Positions 39,601-45,126 of a stretch of 50,385 bases of DNA are shown one piece after another. How positions within the stretch are numbered: the first letter of the stretch is position 1; each line of letters begins with the position of its first letter. The stretch spans positions 1 to 50,385 of IMG/VR virus record IMGVR_UViG_3300024264_000053. One strand, written 5' to 3'. The position numbers and the translations under genes are program-made. The stretch is from a virus. Under the pieces are notes generated by a model that searched no databases, was not told the DNA's origin, and saw nothing but the letters and a program-made list of their open reading frames with translations.

Positions 39601-40833
39601 ATTGTGTTTAAAGATGTGAAACCCAAGAAAAATTTCAACTGGAATTTGTATTATTCTTACAAGCACATGCATGATGCTACTAATGAGTTTGACAGAAAAA
39701 TTAACCATACTTGGATACACCAAGACGGTGACGAACAGTTGCGTAATGGTGTGTGGCTATGCAGCAAGCATGTTTCTATAGGCAAACGAGAACTAGAATA
39801 CAGATTCCTAGTTAATGCTAAAGAACACGACGAAGTAGCAAGTACACGTAAATTGTACCAAAAGTTCGCTATTAGCAATTACCAAGATTATCTCAAAGCT
39901 CTTGAAAAATCACAATTGGATATGTTCTGGGCTACGCCAAAAGACGTATCTGTCACAGACAAAGAGATATTCAAAACATATTACCCTTACAAGCATCTAC
40001 ATGATGTAGAACACAAGTTTGATAGAGAAATCAATCACGTATACAAAAATGGTGAGTTTCAGGACGGTGTGATACTGTGCAGTAAGCATGCCAAAATATC
40101 ACAGCGAGAATGGGACTACGGATTTATAGTGAACAAGAAAGAAGTCCCAATTTCAGCTAGCAAGCCTAAGCCGTTTGATATTGTGTTTATTAGTTATAAC
40201 GAAATAGACGCCGATAGACGCTATATAAAGCTCTGTAAGCGTTTTCCTAATGCCAAGTGGGTACACGGCGTAAAAGGCATACACCAAGCGCATATAGCTG
40301 CTGCGAAGCTCTGTGACACCGGTATGTTCTGGGTAGTAGACGGTGACGCAGAAATAACAGACGACTTTGATTTTGATTTTCAAGTTCCTCGTTGGGAACA
40401 TGACATGGTACACGTATGGCGAAGTCAAAATCCAATTACCGGATTAGAGTACGGTTACGGTGGTGTAAAATTGTTACCAAAACAATTAACACTTGAGGTT
40501 GACGTAACTTCTACTGACATGACAACGAGTATTAGCTCTAAATTCAAAGCAGTACCTAAAGTAAGTAACATTACCAAATTCAATACAGATGCGTTTAGTA
40601 CTTGGCGTTCAGCATTCCGTGAATGTGTGAAACTCACTCTAAACGATGATACAGAGAGCCAAGAAAGATTAGAAGCCTGGTTGCACCCTGTCCCTAACGC
40701 AGATTTTAGACACGATGCTAAGAATGGTGCAGAACAAGGTAACGTGTATGCATTAGAACATACTAAAGATACACAGGCACTTGCCCTAATTAACGATTTT
40801 GATTGGCTAAAGGATAGATATGAAAGTAGATAA
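36667..40833 (+). CDS. 1388-residue tandem-repeat protein capped by a DGD-bearing GT-A-like domain
   Basis: Built from one module used about twelve times. Residues 2-116 are an N-terminal version (YDIIFIGNKAHP, MFWTVYDDV); ten repeats begin at residues 117, 220, 323, 426, 529, 632, 734, 844, 954 and 1064 (period 103, then 102 and 110); 1170-1388 is the full C-terminal domain, homologous to the protein at 30461. Each repeat has Y-D-x-F-x-I, D-Y-x-x-A, MFW, a D-R/K-x-x-N-H-x-F/W/V segment, an L/V-C-S-K strand and V-N-x-K-E. In the C-terminal domain the MFW is followed by D1225-G-D1227, as expected for a DxD glycosyltransferase; in the repeats the same spot reads SAN, PSN, FND, FKD or PKD, so they look catalytically dead. 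No signal peptide or membrane segment. Role unknown: perhaps glycan binding, a scaffold, or a polymer-length ruler. Start at 36667 lacks a clear ribosome site and follows the previous stop. Confidence 0.85.
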   Translation: MYDIIFIGNKAHPNFRQLKERFPTAKQAETFAQARKKSLTKMFWTVYDDVLVLDNWDFSYEATEYDNEYIHVFLNKDDYDGVALHPKKHEPAEREIEYRYYVNKKEVEVVASQPDRYDIFEIDNWEQYQHALQNTTTEMFWMTSANIDTSDFNFGIYFSHRNSYDRNQNHAFVHQVGKEKFYNGVFLCSKNVPFTKREVEYRFPVNKKEWDVVASKPKTYDVFEIDTHEDYCTALEQTTTEMFWMTSANLDTSEFDFDIYFTHDNEYDRKQNHAFIHQVNGEDYYNGVFLCSKHIPLSAKEVNYRFPVNRKEWNIVASTPAKYDIFEIDSWEQYQHALENTHTEMFWMSSANIDTSDFNFDIYFTHDNEYDRRQNHVFIHQVKNENYRNGLFLCSKQIPLTKREVEHRFPVNSKEWNIVASKPTKYDVFEIETYDDYQQALENTHTEMFWMSSANIDTSDFNFDIYFTHDNEYDRKQNHAFIHQVKNENYRNGLFLCSKHVPLSAKEVNYRFPVNSKEWNIVASKPTKYDVFEIETYDDYQQALENARTEMFWMSSANIDTSDFNFDIYFTHDNEYDRKQNHAFIHQVNGENYRNGVFLCSKHVPLSKKEVEHRFPVNRKEWDIVASKPVEYDRFTVNTYDEYKQALTNASTELFWIYPSNIEVVHGLDTYFTHDNEYDRKINHTFLHNDGGEYLRNGVWLCSKHLPLGKKELEYRFVLNAKEHEEVASRRKYYDKFYISTYEDYERAREITTTDMFWVIFNDVQELDKFDWNLYFPYNHMHDKTNMFDRNINHTFLHDDEGETTRGGVWLCSKAVGLGRKEVEYRYVVNAKEHNQVASKRKYYERFYIENFEDYQRARASSTTDMFWVIFNDVQELDKFNWKLYFPRKHMHDTENEFELNINHTFVHDDNGEHTCGGVWLCSKAVGLGKKEVDYRYVVNAKEHNEVASVRKYYDKFEISTYEDYEHALASATTEMFWIVFKDVKPKKNFNWNLYYSYKHMHDATNEFDRKINHTWIHQDGDEQLRNGVWLCSKHVSIGKRELEYRFLVNAKEHDEVASTRKLYQKFAISNYQDYLKALEKSQLDMFWATPKDVSVTDKEIFKTYYPYKHLHDVEHKFDREINHVYKNGEFQDGVILCSKHAKISQREWDYGFIVNKKEVPISASKPKPFDIVFISYNEIDADRRYIKLCKRFPNAKWVHGVKGIHQAHIAAAKLCDTGMFWVVDGDAEITDDFDFDFQVPRWEHDMVHVWRSQNPITGLEYGYGGVKLLPKQLTLEVDVTSTDMTTSISSKFKAVPKVSNITKFNTDAFSTWRSAFRECVKLTLNDDTESQERLEAWLHPVPNADFRHDAKNGAEQGNVYALEHTKDTQALALINDFDWLKDRYESR
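37015..40173 (+). repeat. Ten in-frame coding repeats, 306-330 bases each
   Basis: Unit starts at 37015, 37324, 37633, 37942, 38251, 38560, 38866, 39196, 39526 and 39856; the last ends at 40173. Copies 1-6 are close to 309 bases apart, later copies about 330. Copy 4 is a patchwork: 65 bases (37990-38054) match copy 3, 53 bases around 38056-38108 match copy 2, 59 bases (38107-38165) match copy 3 again and 44 bases (38168-38211) match copy 2. This suggests gene conversion or unequal crossing-over among copies. All changes keep the frame. Confidence 0.9.
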
Positions 40834-40963
40834 AGAAATTATCTGGCACTTTGTTTGCAAATTTTGTAAATGCTATTGGAGCATAGCAACAATGGAAGAA
40901 AAATGGAAGCCAGACAGATTGTACTGTCCTTTTTGTGGGAAACAAAATGAAAGTAGAACTTGA
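40820..40963 (+). CDS. 47-residue zinc-ribbon protein
   Basis: Starts at the ATG at 40820, overlapping the last 14 bases of the repeat gene, and ends at TGA 40961-40963 inside the next gene. It has two knuckles, C13-K-F-C16 and C36-P-F-C39-G-K, about 20 residues apart, the layout of a four-cysteine zinc ribbon; a further Cys is at 18. The rest is Trp/Lys-rich. AAAGGA at 40809-40814 is a good ribosome site. Small zinc ribbons bind nucleic acid or partner proteins. Overlap on both sides argues that it is translated with the cluster. Short length keeps confidence moderate. Confidence 0.7.
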   Translation: MKVDKEIIWHFVCKFCKCYWSIATMEEKWKPDRLYCPFCGKQNESRT

Positions 40964-41555
40964 AGACGTAATGTTCTGGATGGATGCTATTCGCAACAGT
41001 GATGATCAATATCGCACACTTGAAAGTTTTTGGAAAGGACAACTTCGCAGTAAAGTATGGCTGATAGAGAATCTTGCTCGCTACACAAGTCAATATCCTA
41101 GTAAAATAGTCGTACATGGTGGTTGGAACGGAGTGCTATCAAGTTTACTTTTTAACAGTGTCATTGCTATTAAACATATTACTAGTATTGACATAGACGA
41201 AACTTGCAAAGAAACTGCTCGTACTATCTGCAAAAATCAAGAAATGGAAGGCAAATTTATGGCGTTAACAGCAGATATGTGTAAGTTCGAATACAATGCT
41301 GACATAGTGTTAAACACCAGTTGCGAACATATTACACAAGAACAATATGAACAATGGCTCAGTAATGTACCGGATAATGCGTTAATTGTTTTGCAAAGCA
41401 ATAACTATAGTGAACTAGACGAACATATACGTTGTGCTAGCAGTACAGAAGAATTTATCACACAATCTAAACTAGACGTATCTTTTATAGATGAATTAGA
41501 ACTGCCATTGTATACTCGATATATGATTATAGGAAGAAAATGCAGTACGCACTAA
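40947..41555 (+). CDS. SAM-dependent methyltransferase-like protein
   Basis: 202 residues from the ATG at 40947; a GTG four codons upstream (40935) is also in frame, but GGGA at 40937-40940 fits the ATG. The class I methyltransferase core is seen as motif I (IVVHGGWNGVLSSLL, glycines near 58-62), the acidic end of strand 2 (TSIDIDETCKETA), LTADMCKFEY and DIVLNTSCEHI (motif IV position), then ALIVLQSNNY. It probably methylates a small molecule or a sugar of the same pathway, although DNA or protein cannot be excluded. The start lies inside the zinc-ribbon gene; the stop overlaps the next gene by 16 bases. Confidence 0.75.
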   Translation: MKVELEDVMFWMDAIRNSDDQYRTLESFWKGQLRSKVWLIENLARYTSQYPSKIVVHGGWNGVLSSLLFNSVIAIKHITSIDIDETCKETARTICKNQEMEGKFMALTADMCKFEYNADIVLNTSCEHITQEQYEQWLSNVPDNALIVLQSNNYSELDEHIRCASSTEEFITQSKLDVSFIDELELPLYTRYMIIGRKCSTH

Positions 41556-42013
41556 AAACGATTACTTTTAACACAATAAAGCCTATATGGGAACAAAATC
41601 TATGGAGCGGTCGTAATAGTAAAGTAAAAACTCACAGCTCTATGACTTGGCCCTTTGATAGCGATGTAGAATATAATATGGAAATATACAAATATCCTGC
41701 AACGTACTGGGCACTGCTTGTAGACAACGTCATCATCGGTGTCAACAGCGGACACAAAACTTCTGATAATCAGTATCGAAGTAGAGGATTATGGATCGAA
41801 GAAGAGTTCAGAGGCAAAAAAATGGGACAGTTTCTACTGAATGTTGCTAGTAGTCAAGCATTAGTGGAACGCTGTAACATGATATGGAGCATACCTAGAA
41901 AAAGTGCACTTAAAACATATCATCAAGCTGGATTTATAGGACAAGGTGATATATTTGCTACCGAAACAAGCGATGCAAATATTTACGCTAGTAAATTAAT
42001 TATTATAGGTTAG
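41540..42013 (+). CDS. GNAT-family N-acetyltransferase
   Basis: 157 residues. LWIEEEFRGKKMGQFLLNVA is the GNAT motif A, with the pyrophosphate-binding R91-G-K-K-M-G96, followed by a strand (MIWSIPRKSALKTYHQAGF) that matches motif B including the Tyr/His near the acyl site. The N-terminal half carries YWALLVDNVIIGVNSGH, the expected beta strands. GNAT enzymes move an acetyl group from acetyl-CoA to an amine; with glycosyltransferases nearby, an amino sugar is a plausible acceptor. This is the last plus-strand gene; it ends 11 bases inside the convergent fibre gene, with no terminator that I could see. Confidence 0.82.
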   Translation: MQYALKTITFNTIKPIWEQNLWSGRNSKVKTHSSMTWPFDSDVEYNMEIYKYPATYWALLVDNVIIGVNSGHKTSDNQYRSRGLWIEEEFRGKKMGQFLLNVASSQALVERCNMIWSIPRKSALKTYHQAGFIGQGDIFATETSDANIYASKLIIIG

Positions 42014-43505
42014 CAAGTACCCAAGATTTAAATGCTGCGTAATCTCCAGCACCATCTTGTAGAGCTGTTTTTAAATCTGCAACTTTTACATACCCTGGAA
42101 TTTCACCATTTACTGCATCTATTAAGATTGTAGAATCATCTGCAAACACACTACCAGTTATATCTCCTGTATACGACGAAGCTGTAATGGCGCCTTCGAG
42201 AAATAAATTGCCATCTACAAGGGTTACAGTTTTTTCGTCACCAGAAGCATCGTTAACGGAAAGTGTCAAAGCAGTTGGTATAGTAACAGCTCCTGAACTG
42301 TTAGTAGTTGCTGCTCCGACGGAGTATGAAAATATTGCTGCCCCTGGTCTGTAAGTTGTTCCGTCATGCCCTTGCCAGCTTAATCCACTGAACTGGTCAT
42401 ATTGAGCTATTGCAGTTGGTGTATCTACAGAACCTCTAGATACATTAAATTTTATCCCCCAAGACCTGTTAGATGTATCTGTATTTGTAAAGATTTTAAT
42501 ATAATCATCAGCTCCGCCACTGTCATTTGAAATGACAAGAGAGTGCGGAAATTGTGCGTTACCTACACGTATTTGTCTGCTGGTATCTAAAAGTAGCGGA
42601 GTTGTAACACTAGTTGTAGCTTCAAAAATTCCAGTTTCGATTGTATTAACAGTAAGTATATTTCCATCGATGTTATTAACATTTAAATTATTATTCGCAC
42701 TGTCAAACACTACAGTGCTTGAATCGGTAATAAGATCCCCTTGGAATCTACCGTTAAATTCTTCTGCTACTACAAGTTCTGCATTTACAATATTTGATTC
42801 TATGTTATTAACATTTAAATTATTAGTTGCACTATTAAACACTACAGTGCTTGAATCGTTAATAAGATCCCCTTGGAATCTACCATTAAACTCTTCTGCT
42901 ATTACAAGTTCTGCATTCAATATACCTGTAACAGTTGTATCAGTCGCTACTACATTTGTAAATGTACCAGTTTCAACTTCTAAATCTGTAAAATCAGCAA
43001 CAGCACCCGAAACAGTTCCTGCGTTAATTATATCTTCGCCGCTTGCCGCTAAACTGCTACTTAGTGCTACTGTATTTAATGATACGTTAGAAATAGTAGA
43101 AGTTGCACTATTAAACACTACAGTGCTTGAATCGTTAATAAGATCCCCTTGGAATCTACCATTAAACTCTTCTGCTGAAATTATTTCCGCACTAACCTCA
43201 CCACCAGTAATTACAGTAGTGCCGTCAGTAATAATACTAAAATTAGCAGTAGTACCTGATGCAATGTCTAACCCAGTAATGTCGTTGTTATTAGCATTTA
43301 AATTGTTAGATAATTCAGGTGAAGGATCATCAGCTAATGAACTAATACCACCGCCACCACCAGATCCTGTAACAAGTTTACCACCGGCAGTAGTACCATC
43401 ACCGACGTATAACAACTTAGTGTCAGTTGTATAAATTAATTCACCTTCTAGAGGTGTTATTACAAGCCGTTCAGCGTCAGTACCTCGTCTTAACCTTAAA
43501 GCCAT
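42003..43505 (-). CDS. Tail fibre-like structural protein with Mtd-type N-terminus
   Basis: 500 residues on the minus strand, AGGAG before the ATG. It begins MALRLRRGTDAERLVITPLE and continues ELIYTTDTKLLYVGDGTTAG, the pattern at the N-terminus of major tropism determinant-like and other phage fibres that anchors to the baseplate. A Gly-rich hinge (GSGGGGG) leads to a shaft with three copies of an AEEFNGRFQGDLI-DSSTVVF unit, then a C-terminal beta region (RGSVDTPTAIAQYDQFSGLS, YRPGAAIFSYSVGAATT) and a short helical end (YAAFKSWVLANL). It probably trimerises and binds the host. It is expressed from the opposite strand to the main fibre genes and faces the acetyltransferase gene. Confidence 0.8.
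   Translation of the reverse strand: MALRLRRGTDAERLVITPLEGELIYTTDTKLLYVGDGTTAGGKLVTGSGGGGGISSLADDPSPELSNNLNANNNDITGLDIASGTTANFSIITDGTTVITGGEVSAEIISAEEFNGRFQGDLINDSSTVVFNSATSTISNVSLNTVALSSSLAASGEDIINAGTVSGAVADFTDLEVETGTFTNVVATDTTVTGILNAELVIAEEFNGRFQGDLINDSSTVVFNSATNNLNVNNIESNIVNAELVVAEEFNGRFQGDLITDSSTVVFDSANNNLNVNNIDGNILTVNTIETGIFEATTSVTTPLLLDTSRQIRVGNAQFPHSLVISNDSGGADDYIKIFTNTDTSNRSWGIKFNVSRGSVDTPTAIAQYDQFSGLSWQGHDGTTYRPGAAIFSYSVGAATTNSSGAVTIPTALTLSVNDASGDEKTVTLVDGNLFLEGAITASSYTGDITGSVFADDSTILIDAVNGEIPGYVKVADLKTALQDGAGDYAAFKSWVLANL
42694..43176 (-). repeat. Three copies of a 75-base coding repeat in the fibre gene
   Basis: Copies at 42694-42768, 42826-42900 and 43102-43176. The last two are identical over all 75 bases; the first differs at several positions. 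They encode the FNGRFQGDLI-DSSTVVF shaft unit. The exact identity suggests recent duplication or gene conversion. Confidence 0.85.
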
Positions 43506-43536
43506 TCTAGCTACTCCTAAAAATATCTACTAATAG

Positions 43537-43544
43537 TATTTATG
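43537..43544 (-). promoter_or_regulatory. Candidate late promoter before the minus-strand fibre
   Basis: CATAAATA on the minus strand, 31 bases before the fibre ATG. A TTGACA (43543-43548) overlaps it with a weak TATTTT 17 bases on, so a sigma-70 reading is also possible. Motif only. Confidence 0.45.
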
Positions 43545-43569
43545 TCAAAACACAGATAAATTTCAAAAG

Positions 43570-43872
43570 TTATTTTTTCTTCTTTAAGAAGTACTTTGTG
43601 CGCTGTTGGATATCGTGTTTTACTTTATGTGTGTCGAGTTGGAAGTCTATATTATAGATTTCATCGGCATATTCGTCCATTAGCTCGTACAGAGTTTCAT
43701 TTACAGAATCTACAGAATTATTGTTACCCTCGAGTTCAATTATCCAGCTACTATTATTAGTAAAATTTACTTGTATAGCATGCAAATATTCAACAGGTAT
43801 AACTTCTAATTCAATGTCTTTAAAAACTTCAGGCCATAAATCAATAACATTTTGAGGAAGCTTTTTACTCAC
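43570..43872 (-). CDS. Conserved phage protein, function unknown (GTG start)
   Basis: 100 residues starting at a GTG (43872) that overlaps the end of the preceding gene. I prefer it to the ATG at 43908 because the sequence from it reads SKKLPQNVIDLWPEVFKDIE, as I recall for homologues in cyanophages, while the extension overlaps the neighbour by 44 bases and is only basic filler. The body has IELEVIPVEYLHAIQVNF, a beta strand pair with SSWIIELEG and a C-terminal helix (LYELMDEYADEIYNIDF) with a Lys-rich tail. No known function; a small baseplate, head or regulatory role cannot be told apart. Confidence 0.7.
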   Translation of the reverse strand: MSKKLPQNVIDLWPEVFKDIELEVIPVEYLHAIQVNFTNNSSWIIELEGNNNSVDSVNETLYELMDEYADEIYNIDFQLDTHKVKHDIQQRTKYFLKKKK

Positions 43873-44470
43873 TGACTGCTGTCTTACTCTTCTTCTTTGT
43901 AGGAACAAGCTCCTCAGCCTGGCGTCTCAATTGAGCGGCTTCCTTACTCAGCTTATCTGCTTGCGAGCGATAAGACTTTGCAAGATCCTCGTCTGAAAGA
44001 GGAGTATCTGAATGAACATTATCACCTACAATATCTTCAACACCTTCAGTAATTTCGGATTTAGTTTGTTTTTTTTCTGTTTTAGGTTTAACTGCTAAGT
44101 CCTCTATGCTTACACCTTGTTCTTTAGCAATCATTTCGTTAAGATCGTGTAAGTTTACAGTAGTTTGATTGTTAGGAACCATTGTAACAGTTTTTGTAGG
44201 CTGCATAGTTAATTTACCTTGACGATGAAACGCTTCTAGCATATTTCGACCATCGGGTAACTGTGTTCTTGCCATAGCATCTGCAAGTTCGTATGAACTC
44301 TGTCCGGTATCACTTTCTACAAGCTTTATTAAAGTGTCGTGTTGATCAGAATCTAAACTGTCTGAGTATACAACAAGACAATGGTCGGGGTCTTCCGGAA
44401 GCACTCGATATGCTACAACACATCTTCGACCGTTTGAAGACAATTTAGCTACATGTTTTAAATTTGTCAT
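43865..44470 (-). CDS. Conserved phage protein with C-terminal coiled coil
   Basis: 201 residues. Residues 1-90 form a compact alpha/beta region (HVAKLSSNGRRCVVAYRVLP, ALADAM-like helix ELADAMARTQLPDGRNMLEA). About 90-150 is polar and probably disordered (KPKTEKKQTKSEITEG). Residues 160-190 form a strongly charged helix, YRSQADKLSKEAAQLRRQAE, of coiled-coil type. Similar proteins occur in marine T4-like phages without an assigned role, as far as I recall. It lies three bases after a 79-residue gene and is probably transcribed with it from the late box at 44747. Confidence 0.72.
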   Translation of the reverse strand: MTNLKHVAKLSSNGRRCVVAYRVLPEDPDHCLVVYSDSLDSDQHDTLIKLVESDTGQSSYELADAMARTQLPDGRNMLEAFHRQGKLTMQPTKTVTMVPNNQTTVNLHDLNEMIAKEQGVSIEDLAVKPKTEKKQTKSEITEGVEDIVGDNVHSDTPLSDEDLAKSYRSQADKLSKEAAQLRRQAEELVPTKKKSKTAVSE

Positions 44471-44472
44471 AA

Positions 44473-44712
44473 TTATTCTCCTTTTTCGGGTGTTCCTTGT
44501 TGTGCCGCTACAGCATTTAAGAACATCTCTAGTTTGGTATATACCTGACCTACGGTCATCATTTCGTTAGGCTTAAATGAACCCCGTTGACTAGAAACAT
44601 CTATAATGGTTTTTATAGCTTGTAAATCTTGCACAGTTAAGTCAGGAGCTTGTTCGGCCGCTTCTTGTGGTGGTACTGCTTGTTCAACTGTTTGAGTAGT
44701 GTCATCGCTCAT
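44473..44712 (-). CDS. Conserved small acidic phage protein
   Basis: 79 residues. The N-terminal third is Gln/Ala/Pro-rich and likely disordered (QTVEQAVPPQEAAEQAPDL); the rest is helical, LQAIKTIIDVSSQRGSFKPN followed by MTVGQVYTKLEMFLNAV. GGAGAC lies before the ATG and a late box 35 bases upstream. I recall close relatives in cyanophages with no assigned function. The next gene follows three bases after its stop. Confidence 0.75.
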   Translation of the reverse strand: MSDDTTQTVEQAVPPQEAAEQAPDLTVQDLQAIKTIIDVSSQRGSFKPNEMMTVGQVYTKLEMFLNAVAAQQGTPEKGE

Positions 44713-44746
44713 ATTTGTCTCCTTGTATTAATATATATGCGCACTT

Positions 44747-44754
44747 TATTTATT
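44747..44754 (-). promoter_or_regulatory. Candidate late promoter
   Basis: AATAAATA on the minus strand, 34 bases before the ATG at 44712, in a 138-base gap. Fits the NATAAATA late box and the spacing of the others. Confidence 0.5.
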
Positions 44755-44786
44755 AGTATCTCTGTTCTGGAATATAACAACATGGC

Positions 44787-44849
44787 TTATAATCTGGTAT
44801 AGACAGCGTCTACCCAGTCCGTTCTTCCTTGATTAGTTTTATAACTCAT
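44787..44849 (-). CDS. Possible 20-residue microprotein
   Basis: An ATG at 44849 follows the stop of the preceding gene by one base and opens a 20-codon frame ending in TAA (MSYKTNQGRTDWVDAVYTRL). The composition is protein-like and the start is placed as for a coupled gene, but the length is too short to be certain and I see no good ribosome site. Confidence 0.25.
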   Translation of the reverse strand: MSYKTNQGRTDWVDAVYTRL

Positions 44850-44850
44850 A

Positions 44851-45126
44851 TTATTTGTATTTCAAATGTGGGCATGCTAACATAAACATGCTTAGTTCTT
44901 TTGGTTCTTCGAATCCTACTTTTAATACTTGATTTATTTTGTTGGATGAATCTACACCACTAGACCTCCCAACAAAATATCTTCCTTTAAGATTTTTTTC
45001 AATCCATTGACTTATAGCCGCATCTAAGTTATAAGAAAAGTCGACAGTAACATATTCAAAATAAACAGGTGCAATTTCTGTTTTTCTAAGGCCAAATAAA
45101 TTTAATGGATTTGGTTTTAAAATCAT
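44851..45126 (-). CDS. Conserved small phage protein, function unknown
   Basis: 91 residues, starting in an ATGA overlap with the metallopeptidase gene. N-terminal strand region (VYFEYVTVDFSY), a helix (LDAAISQWIEKNL), then GRYFVGRSSGVDSSNKI and a hydrophobic ending (LSMFMLACPHLKYK). No Cys pattern or membrane helix. Coupling to the VWA metallopeptidase suggests a related role, perhaps as a partner or regulator; this is inference. Confidence 0.7.
   Translation of the reverse strand: MILKPNPLNLFGLRKTEIAPVYFEYVTVDFSYNLDAAISQWIEKNLKGRYFVGRSSGVDSSNKINQVLKVGFEEPKELSMFMLACPHLKYK

Noticed and set aside
37015-40173. CRISPR-like or non-coding repeat array
   Set aside because: The ~309-330-base units are in frame within a complete coding sequence and have no short spacers.
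42532-43434. Long plus-strand open frame opposite the minus-strand fibre
   Set aside because: Ser/Val/Thr-rich shadow of the repetitive fibre sequence, no ribosome site, entirely antisense to a recognisable gene.
42003-43505. Diversity-generating retroelement target, because of the Mtd-like N-terminus
   Set aside because: No reverse transcriptase in the window, and the repeats are identical rather than changed at adenines.
43873-43908. ATG at 43908 as start of the 100-residue gene
   Set aside because: Would overlap the preceding gene by 44 bases; the GTG at 43872 overlaps its end by 8 and begins with the conserved-looking SKKLPQNVID.
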